Made by a program: the position numbers and the translations under genes
NCBI RefSeq assembly: GCF_014650115.1
Contig: NZ_BMUI01000005.1
Coordinates: 62,001 to 126,000, forward strand
Origin: Streptomyces olivaceoviridis
GTDB taxonomy: Bacteria > Actinomycetota > Actinomycetes > Streptomycetales > Streptomycetaceae
Reading direction: 5' to 3'
Length of the DNA stretch: 64,000 bases
Part shown: positions 18,148-26,522 of the stretch, piece by piece
Layout: the number at the start of each line of letters is the position of its first letter
How positions within the stretch are numbered: the first letter of the stretch is position 1
Notes under the pieces: model-generated
Database searches by the model: none
Told to the model about the DNA's origin: nothing
The model's input: the letters and a program-made list of their open reading frames with translations, nothing else

Positions 18148-19334
18148 ACGCGTACGACGGCGCCACCGCAGCGGTCGTCGGCGGATCGATCGGGGGGCTC
18201 ACCACCGCCCTCCTCCTGCGCGACCTCGGCTTCTCGGTCGACGTCTTCGAGCGCACCCCTACCGCCCTCGACGGCCGTGGCAGCGGCATCGTGCTCCAGC
18301 CGGACACCCTGCGCTGGTTCACCGAACGCAGCGAGCAGCACCCGCAGGACCTGAGCACGTCCACCGAGTGGGTGCAGTACCTCGGCACCGGGAACGACGT
18401 CGTCTACCGCGAGCGGACGACATGGAGTTACACGTCGTGGGGCACGTTCTACCGCGCCCTGCTCGCCGACTTCGGGACGGACCACTACCACCTGGGCGAG
18501 TACGCCTGCGGATTCGACCAGGACGAACAGCACGCCACCGTCCGTTTCGTGAGCGGACGCGAGGTGACCGCGGACCTGGTGGTCTTCGCCGACGGGATCA
18601 CCTCCACGGCCCGTCAGCGCTTCGACCCCGCCGCGGCCCTGACGTACTCCGGCTACGTCGGATGGCGTGGCACGGTCCCGGAGAAGGACCTGTCCGACGA
18701 CACCCGCGAGCTGCTGCGGAACGCCATCACCTACACGGTGGTCCCGCACTCGCACATCACGCTCTACCCGATCCCCGGCGAGGGGGGAACCGGCCCGCGG
18801 GACCGGCTCATCAACTACGTCTGGTACCGCAACGTGCCCGAGGGACCCGAGCTGTCCGAGATGCTCATCGACAAGCGGGGCATCCCGGGTACCGTCTCGG
18901 TCCATCCGTCGCAGGTCCAGGACCGGTATGTCGACGAGATGCGGCAGTCCGCGACGCGGATGCTCTCGCCCGCGGCGGCGGAGGTGGTGACGTCGACGGC
19001 GACCCCGTACGTCCAGGTCGTCTCGGACGTACGGGCGTCCCGGATGGCCGAGGGCCGGGTGGCCCTGATCGGGGACGCGGCCTGCGCGGCTCGGCCGCAC
19101 GCGGCGGCCGGCACGGCCAAGGCCGCGGCCGACGCCTGGGCGCTGAGCGCCGCGCTGGAGGCCGCCGCGGGAGACATCGGCGCCGCCCTGCGCAAGTGGG
19201 AGCCCGCCCAGCTCGACATCAGTGCCCGGCTGCTCGAACGGGTCGTCGCCATGGGGAGCCGCTCCCAGTTCTCCAACACCTGGACCCCCGGCGACCCGAG
19301 CCTGCGCTTCGGGCTCTACGGCCCCGGGCGATGA
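18144..19334 (+). CDS. FAD-dependent monooxygenase, 2,6-dihydroxypyridine 3-monooxygenase-like
   Basis: 396 residues. It is a class A flavoprotein hydroxylase: GxGxxG-type AAVVGGSIGGLTTALL, an ADG motif (VVFADGITSTARQR), and the second FAD motif ALIGDAACAARPHAAAGT. Segments such as LTYSGYVGWRGTVPE, INYVWYRNVPEGPELSEM and RPHAAAGTAKA match the dihydroxypyridine hydroxylase group from nicotine degradation more closely than salicylate or p-hydroxybenzoate hydroxylases. It would hydroxylate a ring at the expense of NAD(P)H and O2. A paralogue lies at 23022-24188. ATG 18144 overlaps the transporter stop. Confidence 0.85.
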   Translation: MNAYDGATAAVVGGSIGGLTTALLLRDLGFSVDVFERTPTALDGRGSGIVLQPDTLRWFTERSEQHPQDLSTSTEWVQYLGTGNDVVYRERTTWSYTSWGTFYRALLADFGTDHYHLGEYACGFDQDEQHATVRFVSGREVTADLVVFADGITSTARQRFDPAAALTYSGYVGWRGTVPEKDLSDDTRELLRNAITYTVVPHSHITLYPIPGEGGTGPRDRLINYVWYRNVPEGPELSEMLIDKRGIPGTVSVHPSQVQDRYVDEMRQSATRMLSPAAAEVVTSTATPYVQVVSDVRASRMAEGRVALIGDAACAARPHAAAGTAKAAADAWALSAALEAAAGDIGAALRKWEPAQLDISARLLERVVAMGSRSQFSNTWTPGDPSLRFGLYGPGR

Positions 19335-19390
19335 CACCGCCGGACGCCCTGGGCGTATCCGCGGAACTCTACGACGAAGACGGAGGAACG

Positions 19391-19858
19391 ATGACGGACA
19401 ACGGATTTCTCACCGACCTGCCCCTCGCGGGCGTGCTCGTGGCCGGCGGATTCGAGGGCTGGTCACCGGCTCTGCGGGAGGAGTTCGAGGAGCACTCCCA
19501 CGACGGCCGGGTCGGTTCCCGGCTGCTCAGCGAGACACGACGGGTCCGGGTGTGGGAGATCCGGCTCGCCCCGGGTGAGCGCTGGCACGCCCACCGGCAC
19601 GTCCTCGACTACTTCTGGACCGCGGTGAACGCGGGACGCAGCCGCCAGCACACCCACGACGGCACGGTCCGCGAGGTCTCCTACTCCGCCGGGGAGACCC
19701 GGCACTTCACCTTCGGCCCGGGGGAATACCTCCTGCACGACATCGAGAACATCGGCGACACCGACCTGGTGTTCACCACCGTGGAACACCTGGACAGCGC
19801 CAATCCGCCGCTGGACATCCACGGCGGCCCGGACGGCCGGCGGGAGCGGCAGCCGTGA
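19391..19858 (+). CDS. cupin-domain protein
   Basis: 155 residues from ATG 19391, which has GGAGGA just upstream; ATG 19331, overlapping the monooxygenase stop, would add 20 residues. It has a single cupin barrel with histidine-rich metal motif 1 GERWHAHRHVLDYFW and the following QHTHDGT, and motif 2 around FGPGEYLLHDIENIG. It may be a small metal-dependent enzyme or an accessory protein for the neighbouring hydroxylase. I cannot assign a reaction. The family is broad, and a ring-cleaving dioxygenase role is possible but not shown. It overlaps the amidohydrolase start as GTGA. Confidence 0.75.
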   Translation: MTDNGFLTDLPLAGVLVAGGFEGWSPALREEFEEHSHDGRVGSRLLSETRRVRVWEIRLAPGERWHAHRHVLDYFWTAVNAGRSRQHTHDGTVREVSYSAGETRHFTFGPGEYLLHDIENIGDTDLVFTTVEHLDSANPPLDIHGGPDGRRERQP

Positions 19859-20829
19859 TCAGCGCACCCCTGGCCGACGGCGTGATCGACGTCCACGCCC
19901 ACTGGCTGCCCGCCGAACTGTTCAGCCTTCCCCCGGGCGCCCCGTACGGGCCCATGCGGGACCGTGACGGCTCCCTGTACCTCGGTGACATTCCGCTGTC
20001 GATCCCGACCCGGGCCATGAGCGACGTCGCCGCGATCCTCGGCGACATGCGCACGGCGGGTGTGGGGGTGCGGGTCGTGTCGGCGCCGCCCTTCGCGTTC
20101 CCGGTCGGAGGCGTGCCCGGTGCGGGCTCGTACGTCACCGCGTTCAACGAGGCGCTCTCCGCGGTGGTCGCCGACGCGGGCGGCAGGCTCGTGGGCCTCG
20201 GGATGGTCAGCCTCGACGAGCCCGCCGAGGCCCGCGCCCAGATGGAGCGGCTGGCCGTGACCGAGGGCATGGCAGGGATCGCCATACCGCCCCTGCACTA
20301 CGGCCGGTCCCTGGACCAGGGCTTCCTGAGGGACGTCCTGACCGATGCCGACGCGCTGGGTCTGGCCGTACTCGTCCACCCGATGCAGCTGTCCCGGCCG
20401 GAGTGGTCGGAGCACTACCTGTCCAACCTCATCGGCAACCCCGTGGAGACCGCCACCGCCGTCGCCGCCCTGCTCCTCGGGGGTGTCAAGGAGCAACTGC
20501 CCCGGCTGCGGATCTGTTTCGTGCACGGCGGAGGATGCGCACCGGGGCTGCTCGGCAGGTGGACCCATGGCTGGCACGCCCGGGGCGATGTGCGCCGGCA
20601 CTCGTCCCGGCCGCCGGACGAGGGCTTCGGAGAGCTGTTCTTCGACACCGTCACCCACGATCCCGGTCTGCTGCGCCTGCTGACCACGCACGCGTCCAAG
20701 GACGGCATCGTCTGCGGCAGCGACTACCCGTTCGACATGGCCCAGAGCGACCCCGTCCGCTTCGCCACCGACCACGGGCCGTCCGCGGCGGTGCTCACCT
20801 CCAACGCACGTGCCTTCCTCGGCCTGTGA
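19855..20829 (+). CDS. amidohydrolase-2 family protein, ACMSD-like decarboxylase
   Basis: 324 residues. It has the metal-dependent TIM-barrel pattern of aminocarboxymuconate-semialdehyde decarboxylase (ACMSD) relatives: N-terminal VIDVHAHWLP (HxH), LAVLVHPMQLS, ICFVHGGGCAPGLLGRW and the C-terminal GSDYPFDM Asp. The family decarboxylates or hydrolyses ring-derived acids such as ACMS, gamma-resorcylate or 5-carboxyvanillate. Here it may remove a carboxylate from an aromatic or ring-opened intermediate. The start is GTG 19855 overlapping the cupin stop. Tight packing argues for a shared pathway with the monooxygenase and cupin. Confidence 0.87.
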   Translation: MISAPLADGVIDVHAHWLPAELFSLPPGAPYGPMRDRDGSLYLGDIPLSIPTRAMSDVAAILGDMRTAGVGVRVVSAPPFAFPVGGVPGAGSYVTAFNEALSAVVADAGGRLVGLGMVSLDEPAEARAQMERLAVTEGMAGIAIPPLHYGRSLDQGFLRDVLTDADALGLAVLVHPMQLSRPEWSEHYLSNLIGNPVETATAVAALLLGGVKEQLPRLRICFVHGGGCAPGLLGRWTHGWHARGDVRRHSSRPPDEGFGELFFDTVTHDPGLLRLLTTHASKDGIVCGSDYPFDMAQSDPVRFATDHGPSAAVLTSNARAFLGL

Positions 20830-20862
20830 CAACGCCTCGACCACTCTTCGAAGGACTCCCCC

Positions 20863-22221
20863 GTGACCGACACCTCACAGGTCGAGCGCCGTGCCCTGAG
20901 AAAGGCCGCCAGACGTCTCGCCCCGCTGGTTCTCCTCCTGTACACCGCGGGCTATCTGGACCGGGTCAACCTCGGGACGGCCGCGCTGACCATGAACGCG
21001 GACCTCGGCATCAGCACCGCGGCCTTCGGCTTCGCCACCGGAATCTTCTCGGCGGGCTACATCGCCTTGCAGATTCCCGGAAACCTGGCGCTCAACAAGC
21101 TCGGCCCGCAGCGCTGGCTCGGACTGCTGACCATCGCCTGGGGCGTGGTCGCCATGCTGACGAGCCTGGTGCAGGGCGAGCGGAGCCTGGTCGTCGTCCG
21201 GATCGCACTGGGCGCCGTCGAGGCGGGACTCCTGCCCGGCATGTTCATGTACCTGACGATCTGGTTCCCGCCGAGGATGCGCGGCCGGATCACCGCCATC
21301 GTCTGCCTGCCGTTCTACGCGATCCTCGGCACGCCGCTGTCGGCGTACATCATCCAGTACGCCGACGGCATGGGCGGCCTGGCCGGATGGCGGTGGATGT
21401 TCCTGCTCGAAGGGGCGCCGACGATCGTCATCGGACTGTTCCTGCTGCGGTTCCTCACCGATTCCCCCGCGACGGCCGACTGGCTGTCGGCCGAGGAGAA
21501 GGCGGCCCTGCTGCGGGTCACAGCGGCGCAGCAGACCGAGGAGCGGACCGACGAGAAGCCGACGACAGGCGTGCGGGACATCCTTGAGCGGCTGCGCGAC
21601 CTCCGCCTGGTCACCCTCTCGATGGCCGTCGGCCTGCTGTGGGTCGGATTCGCCGCCATCACCGCCTTCCTCCCGCTGATCGTCGCCGGCTTCGCGGAGC
21701 ACACCCATACGAGACTCAGCCTGGTGCAGACAGGTCTCCTGTCCGGCCTCGTCTACGTCCCGGCGGCCTTGGTCGCCCTGGCCTGGGTCTCCAGTTCCGA
21801 CCGGCGCGACGAGCGGGTGAAGCACGTGGTCTGGGGAGCGCTGCTGGCCGCGGCCGGCACCGTCCTGGCCGTCAACGCCCCCAACCTGTGGCTGACCCTG
21901 CTCGGTACGGTCCTGCTCACCTCCGGCATCTACGCCGCCCTCTTCCTGGTCTGGCAGATCCCGGTGGCGCACCTCAGAGGACCGGTGGCCCTGTCGGTCG
22001 GTATCGCCATGACCACGACGCTCGGCAACGTCGGCAGTTTCCTGGCGCCGTACATCGTGGGATGGCTGCGGGACAGCACCGGGAACTTCGACAGCGGGCT
22101 GTACTTCATCGCCGTGTCGCTCGTCGCGTGCGCGGTGGTCACCGTGGCCGGCAACCGGATCCGGGCGAACCCGGCGCACTCTCGCCCGCTGACGAAGAAC
22201 CCACTGACAAGAACCCCCTGA
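20863..22221 (+). CDS. MFS transporter, anion:cation symporter type
   Basis: 452 residues with about twelve membrane helices. The opening YTAGYLDRVNLGTAALTMN, followed by GYIALQIPGNLALNKLG and IWFPPRMRGRITAIV, is the pattern of the ACS family, which imports organic anions such as phthalate, tartrate, glucarate or 4-hydroxyphenylacetate. It gives the cluster a second carrier besides the one at 16744. The start is GTG 20863. The C-terminal codons and the stop lie inside a short tandem repeat (22189-22256), so the last residues (RPLTKNPLTRTP) are repeat-encoded. Confidence 0.88.
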   Translation: MTDTSQVERRALRKAARRLAPLVLLLYTAGYLDRVNLGTAALTMNADLGISTAAFGFATGIFSAGYIALQIPGNLALNKLGPQRWLGLLTIAWGVVAMLTSLVQGERSLVVVRIALGAVEAGLLPGMFMYLTIWFPPRMRGRITAIVCLPFYAILGTPLSAYIIQYADGMGGLAGWRWMFLLEGAPTIVIGLFLLRFLTDSPATADWLSAEEKAALLRVTAAQQTEERTDEKPTTGVRDILERLRDLRLVTLSMAVGLLWVGFAAITAFLPLIVAGFAEHTHTRLSLVQTGLLSGLVYVPAALVALAWVSSSDRRDERVKHVVWGALLAAAGTVLAVNAPNLWLTLLGTVLLTSGIYAALFLVWQIPVAHLRGPVALSVGIAMTTTLGNVGSFLAPYIVGWLRDSTGNFDSGLYFIAVSLVACAVVTVAGNRIRANPAHSRPLTKNPLTRTP

Positions 22222-22256
22222 CAAGAACCGCTGACAAGAACTCACTGACAAGAGAC
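22189..22256 (+). repeat. five copies of CTGACAAGAAC at 13-15 base spacing
   Basis: Copies start at 22189 (with one extra G), 22204, 22218, 22231 and 22245 (degenerate end). They straddle the transporter stop codon and fill the spacer before the VOC gene. Each copy contains TGA. A different but related unit occurs at 36619-36698. Confidence 0.85.
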
Positions 22257-22264
22257 GGAACACT

Positions 22265-22933
22265 GTGCTCAGCATCGACCACATCTCCCTCGGGTGCCGC
22301 AACATCTACGAGGGCACCGAACGGCTCTGCGAGGAGACCGGGTTCGGACAGTACGAAGGCGGCTGGTTCCCCCACCTCGGCATCGCCAACCGCATCGTGC
22401 CGCTGGGACCGGACCAGTACATCGAGGTCGAGAGCGTCATCGACGCCTACTCCCCGCGGACCAACCCGAGCGCCCGCTGGTTCTACGACCAGATCGAAGG
22501 GGGCGACGTCTTCATCGGCTGGTGCCTGCGGGTCGACTCGCACGACGAACTGACCCGGCTGGCAGGGCACTTCGGCACCGACATCATCGACAAGCCCCTG
22601 CGCAGGCGGACGGACGGTGTGCAGCGCAACGCCGTACGCGTTCCCGAGACGATCCCCTGCTGGCAACGAGGACTCCCCAACGTCTTCCTGGTCGAGGACC
22701 TCACCCGGCACCCGGCCGCCCAGCCGCGCTCCGGGGAGCAGACCTCCCCGCGGGGGATCACCTGGATGGAAGTGGGCGGTACCGAGAAGGACATGCGCGC
22801 ATGGCTCGGCGACGGGGCGTTGGACCTGCCCCTGAAGTACAACGGCGAACGCCCTGGTGTGTACGCCGTGGCCGTCGCCACGGACGAGGGTGAAGTGGTC
22901 GTCCGGCGCACGGCGGTCACCCAGCCGGAATGA
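22265..22933 (+). CDS. glyoxalase/VOC-like domain protein
   Basis: 222 residues. The opening LSIDHISLGCRNIYEGTERL and the following IANRIVPLGPDQYIEVESV match the glyoxalase-like (VOC superfamily) group that includes isomerases, extradiol-like enzymes and resistance proteins. The His of DHI and the Glu of YIEVES are candidate metal ligands. It is the last gene of the rightward cluster and is followed by a strong terminator. Its reaction is unknown; an isomerase or ring-opening role is possible. GTG 22265 follows the tandem repeat, and no strong ribosome site is seen. Confidence 0.75.
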   Translation: MLSIDHISLGCRNIYEGTERLCEETGFGQYEGGWFPHLGIANRIVPLGPDQYIEVESVIDAYSPRTNPSARWFYDQIEGGDVFIGWCLRVDSHDELTRLAGHFGTDIIDKPLRRRTDGVQRNAVRVPETIPCWQRGLPNVFLVEDLTRHPAAQPRSGEQTSPRGITWMEVGGTEKDMRAWLGDGALDLPLKYNGERPGVYAVAVATDEGEVVVRRTAVTQPE

Positions 22934-22940
22934 GCTCGAC

Positions 22941-22977
22941 GGGGGTGCGGCCGGACGGAGTTCGGGGCCGCACCCCC
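22941..22977. terminator. bidirectional terminator hairpin
   Basis: A perfect 12-bp stem GGGGGTGCGGCC / GGCCGCACCCCC with a 13-base loop sits 8 bases after the VOC stop, between two converging genes. Confidence 0.8.
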
Positions 22978-23021
22978 CTGCGCGCCGACACCCTTCGCCC
23001 GGAACGGCCCGTGCGCAAGAG

Positions 23022-24188
23022 TCACTCGGAGGCGAAGAAGCGACGGCTGCCGGCCGTCCCGAGCGACGACCTGTCGGCCAGGTCGATCCCGGCACGCGAA
23101 AGCGCGACCAGGTCCAGGAGCCGCTGCCGTTCCCAGTCCGCGAGCCGGCCGGCCGGCAGGTCCTGGCCCGGCGTCCAACCACGCAGGGCCGCCGCGAGCC
23201 CGGCCGCGTCGGCGAAGGCCTTCGAGGTTCCGGAGGCCGTGTGGGGGCGCACCGTACCGACGGCGTCACCGATCAGGGCGGCGTGGTCGGCGACCATGCG
23301 GTGGGGCGCCAGGTCGAAGACGGGCTGCATGAAGACGTCCGAGAGCCGGACGAGCTGCGCGAACCGCGCCGGGAGCGACGCGTCCGCCGTGGCGGCGAGT
23401 TCCGCCGCGGTCTCCGGGAGGATCTCCCCGGGCGGCAGGAACGTGGTGTACGGCTTCCCGGACCGGCTCGCGAGCAGCCGGGGCAGATCATGCTCGGGCA
23501 CGTTCATGTACCACACCCAGTTGACCCGTCTGGAGCCCTCCTCCAGCTCGCCGTCGGGGCCCGGCACCAGGTAGCACAGCATTTGCAGGCCGTCCGAGCC
23601 GAAGAACGTGAACCGGTCCGTCAACACCTCCAGCAGCTCGCCGGGCAGGGCTGATTCCGGCTCCAGGCCCCGCCAGGCCACATAGCCCGCGTACGAGGGA
23701 CGCGTGGCGGGGTCGAGCAGCCGGCGCGTGGCCGAGCCGATCCCGTCGGCACCCACCAGGAAGTGGCCCCGCGTGGTGTACCCGTCCGCGAACTCGGCCG
23801 TCACTTCGGAGCCCTCCACCCGGACCCGGGTCAGGGCGCTGTCCAGGCGGTAGCAGAGTCCTGCGACGGGCTCGCGCAGCACGCGGTAGAGGGTGTCCCA
23901 CGCGGTCATCAGCTGGGGAGCCGCGTACCGGGTGGCCCTGCCGTGCAGGTGCAGTTGCTGGCGCTCGCGCAGTTCGACGCTGACCTCCCGTGCCGACAGG
24001 CCGAGACGGACGAGCAGGGCCTCCACCTCGGGCTGCATGACGACCCCGGCGCCGCGGGCCTGCATCCGGCCCGCGGAACGTTCGTACACGGCTGTCTCGG
24101 CACCGATGGCGCGCAGCTCATGAGCTGCCGCGAGACCCCCGACCGACCCTCCGACGATGACGACCCTGGCCGCCTTGGCGTGCTGCAT
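23022..24188 (-). CDS. FAD-dependent monooxygenase, second dihydroxypyridine-hydroxylase-like paralogue
   Basis: 388 residues. It has the same architecture as the flavoprotein at 18144: VVIVGGSVGGLAAAHEL, LVGADGIGSATRRL and ALIGDAVGTVRPHTASGTS, with the shared PSYAGYVAWRGLEPE and NWVWYMNVPEHDLP segments. It should hydroxylate an aromatic or pyridine ring. It points the other way and converges on the VOC gene, so it is separately expressed, with the LysR gene (24373-25254) upstream on the same strand. ATG 24188 is chosen because AGGAAGG lies just upstream; longer in-frame starts have no support. Having two homologous hydroxylases in one cluster suggests successive hydroxylations or two related substrates. 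Confidence 0.85.
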   Translation of the reverse strand: MQHAKAARVVIVGGSVGGLAAAHELRAIGAETAVYERSAGRMQARGAGVVMQPEVEALLVRLGLSAREVSVELRERQQLHLHGRATRYAAPQLMTAWDTLYRVLREPVAGLCYRLDSALTRVRVEGSEVTAEFADGYTTRGHFLVGADGIGSATRRLLDPATRPSYAGYVAWRGLEPESALPGELLEVLTDRFTFFGSDGLQMLCYLVPGPDGELEEGSRRVNWVWYMNVPEHDLPRLLASRSGKPYTTFLPPGEILPETAAELAATADASLPARFAQLVRLSDVFMQPVFDLAPHRMVADHAALIGDAVGTVRPHTASGTSKAFADAAGLAAALRGWTPGQDLPAGRLADWERQRLLDLVALSRAGIDLADRSSLGTAGSRRFFASE

Positions 24189-24372
24189 GGGACACCTTCC
24201 TGCCGTATCACCCATCCGGTGACATGCTCCCCCGTCGCCGGCCCTTCCGCGCGGGATGCGCTTTCCGCCAAGAGGGCCGCCCACGGCGGCAATGGATCGG
24301 GCGTCAGTTCCTGTCTCCTGGTGGGGCGCGGGGAGAGCGGGACGGGGCCTGTCCCGCCGTGGACCCTCCGGT

Positions 24373-25254
24373 TCAGAAGAGCCGGCGAATGACGTCGACC
24401 GCGCGCGCCAGGTGGGGTTCGGCGCGGTCGGCGCGGTGGGCGACGGCCAGTTCGATCGACGCCGCCGGGCGCACCAGGGGCCGGTAGACGACACCGTCGA
24501 GCGCGAGCGCGGTCACCGGCTCGGGTGCGACCGCGACCCCGAGGCCGCCGGCGACGAGGGTGATGAGCGTCGAGGTCTCCCCGACCTCGTGCCGGACCCG
24601 CGGCTCGATGCCGGCTTCTCGCAGGACACCGAGCACGACGTCGTGCATCACCGAGCGGCGGTCCGCCGAGTGCGTGATCATGTCGAGGCCGGCGAGGTCG
24701 GCGGCGCGCACCCGGGTCTTCGCCGCGAGTGGGTGCTCGGCCGGGAGCGCCACCACGAGGCGGTCCCGGCGCAGGGTGTGGACGGCGAGGGACGGGTCGG
24801 CCGCGGGCGGGCGCAGCAGGGCCACGTCGATGGCGCCGCTGCGCAGCGCCTCCACCTGATCGGGGGCGAGCATCTCCCCGCGGAAGGAGAAGTCGATGCC
24901 CGGCAGTTCGGTGGCGAGGTGACGCGAGAGTGTCGGCAGCAGGCTGTACGTCGCCGAGCCGACGCAGCCCAGGGTGAGGTGGCCGACCGAACCGGCGGCG
25001 ACCCGGCGGGCGTGGTCGGCGGCCTGGTCGACCTCGGCGAGGATCGCCCGCACCCGGTCGAGGTAGGCGCGGCCGGCCTCGGTGAGGTCGACCCGGCGTG
25101 TGGTGCGGTGGAACAGGGAGATGCCGAGCTCGCCCTCCAGCTGCCGGATCGCCTGCGAGAGCGGTGGCTGTGCCATGTGGAGCCGTTCGGCCGCACGTCC
25201 GAAGTGGCGTTCTTCCGCGACGGCGAGGAAGTAGCGGAGCTGACGCAGATCCAT
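24373..25254 (-). CDS. LysR-family transcriptional regulator
   Basis: 293 residues. An N-terminal LysR winged helix (MDLRQLRYFLAVAEERHFGR, then MAQPPLSQAIRQLE) is followed by a two-lobed effector domain (LPGIDFSFRGEM, IDVALLRPP, ITLVAGGLGVAVAPE) like BenM/CatM-type aromatic regulators. It diverges from the thiolase/CoA-transferase operon across a 71-base gap with three regularly spaced GATATC boxes. I infer that it activates that operon in response to a muconate- or oxoadipate-like inducer and represses itself. It may also serve the monooxygenase gene on its own strand. Confidence 0.9.
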   Translation of the reverse strand: MDLRQLRYFLAVAEERHFGRAAERLHMAQPPLSQAIRQLEGELGISLFHRTTRRVDLTEAGRAYLDRVRAILAEVDQAADHARRVAAGSVGHLTLGCVGSATYSLLPTLSRHLATELPGIDFSFRGEMLAPDQVEALRSGAIDVALLRPPAADPSLAVHTLRRDRLVVALPAEHPLAAKTRVRAADLAGLDMITHSADRRSVMHDVVLGVLREAGIEPRVRHEVGETSTLITLVAGGLGVAVAPEPVTALALDGVVYRPLVRPAASIELAVAHRADRAEPHLARAVDVIRRLF

Positions 25255-25262
25255 ATGTTGAG

Positions 25263-25300
25263 GATATCAATCGAGGGCGATATCGATACTTCACGATATC
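25263..25300. promoter_or_regulatory. LysR target: three GATATC boxes at 16-bp intervals
   Basis: GATATC occurs at 25263-25268, 25279-25284 and 25295-25300, exactly 16 bp apart, in the divergent gap between the LysR and thiolase genes. Each adjacent pair forms TATC-N10-GATA dyads of the type LysR tetramers bind. Confidence 0.7.
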
Positions 25301-25325
25301 GACGCCGCCGTCTAGCCTTCGAGCC

Positions 25326-26522
25326 ATGAAGAGCGCATTCCTCTACGCCGCCACGCGGACACCGTTCGGCAAGTTCAACGGCGCGCTGGCCGGCATCCGG
25401 CCCGACGATCTGGCCGCCACGGCGATCGGCGGCGTGCTCAGGCAGGCACCGGCACTGGATCCCGCCGCGATCGACGAGGTCGTGTGGGGCAACGCCAACG
25501 GCGCCGGCGAGGAGAACCGCAACGTCGGCCGGATGGCCGCGCTGCTGGCCGGTCTGCCGACCAGCGTGCCCGGTACGACGGTCAACCGGCTGTGCGGGTC
25601 GAGCCTGGACGCGGCGATGGCCGGCTCCCGCACGATCGAGACGGGCGACGCCGAGGTCGTTCTCGTGGGCGGTGTCGAGTCGATGACGCGGGCGCCGTGG
25701 GTGCTGCCCAAGCCGTCGCGGGCCTTCCCGGCGGGCGACCTCACCGCGGTGTCCACGACTCTGGGCTGGCGGCTGGTCAACCCGCGGATGCCGAAGGAGT
25801 GGACCGTCTCGCTGGGAGAGTGCAACGAGCAGCTCCAGGAACGCTTCGGCATCTCCCGCGAGCGCCAGGACGAGTTCGCCGTCCGCTCCCACCGCCTCGC
25901 GCACCAGGCGTGGGAGGACGGCTTCTACGACGCGCTGGTCACCCCGGTCGGCGACCTGGTCCGCGACGAGGGCATCCGCCCGGACTCGGACCCCGAGAAG
26001 CTCGCCGCGCTGAAGCCGTCGTTCCGGCCTGACGGCACCATCACCGCGGGCAACGCCTCCCCGCTCTCCGACGGCGGCTCCGCGGTGCTCCTCGGCAGCG
26101 AGGCGGCGGCGACGACCATCGGCCACGAACCGCTCGCCCGGATCATCGGCAGGGGCGCGACGGCGCTGGACCCGCGGGAATTCGGCTACGCCCCGGTCGA
26201 GGCCGCCAACCGGGCGCTCGCCCGTGCCGGGATCACCTGGGACCAGGTCGGTGCGGTCGAGCTCAACGAGGCGTTCGCGGTCCAGTCACTGGCCTGTGTC
26301 GACGCCTGGCTCAAGGACGGCCTGCGCGATCCCGGGATCGTCAACCAGCGCGGCGGGGCCATCGCGATCGGGCACCCGCTGGGCGCCTCCGGCGGCCGGA
26401 TCCTCGGGACCCTGGCCGCGGTCCTGAAGGAGCGCCGCGAGCGGTACGGCGTGGCCGCGATCTGCATCGGCGTCGGCCAGGGGCTGGCCGTCGTCCTGGA
26501 GAACCTGGAGGTGTCGAAGTGA
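25326..26522 (+). CDS. pcaF: 3-oxoadipyl-CoA/acetyl-CoA thiolase
   Basis: 398 residues. It cleaves 3-oxoadipyl-CoA to succinyl-CoA and acetyl-CoA. Thiolase landmarks are complete: the nucleophile in VNRLCGSSLDAAM, GGVESMTRAPWVLPKP, the His in AIAIGHPLGASGGR, and the C-terminal Cys in AAICIGVGQGLA. The TRAPWVLPKPSRAFPAGD style and the two CoA-transferase genes that follow support a PcaF assignment over a general acetyl-CoA acetyltransferase. It is the first gene of a three-gene operon and overlaps the next start by GTGA. Confidence 0.88.
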   Translation: MKSAFLYAATRTPFGKFNGALAGIRPDDLAATAIGGVLRQAPALDPAAIDEVVWGNANGAGEENRNVGRMAALLAGLPTSVPGTTVNRLCGSSLDAAMAGSRTIETGDAEVVLVGGVESMTRAPWVLPKPSRAFPAGDLTAVSTTLGWRLVNPRMPKEWTVSLGECNEQLQERFGISRERQDEFAVRSHRLAHQAWEDGFYDALVTPVGDLVRDEGIRPDSDPEKLAALKPSFRPDGTITAGNASPLSDGGSAVLLGSEAAATTIGHEPLARIIGRGATALDPREFGYAPVEAANRALARAGITWDQVGAVELNEAFAVQSLACVDAWLKDGLRDPGIVNQRGGAIAIGHPLGASGGRILGTLAAVLKERRERYGVAAICIGVGQGLAVVLENLEVSK

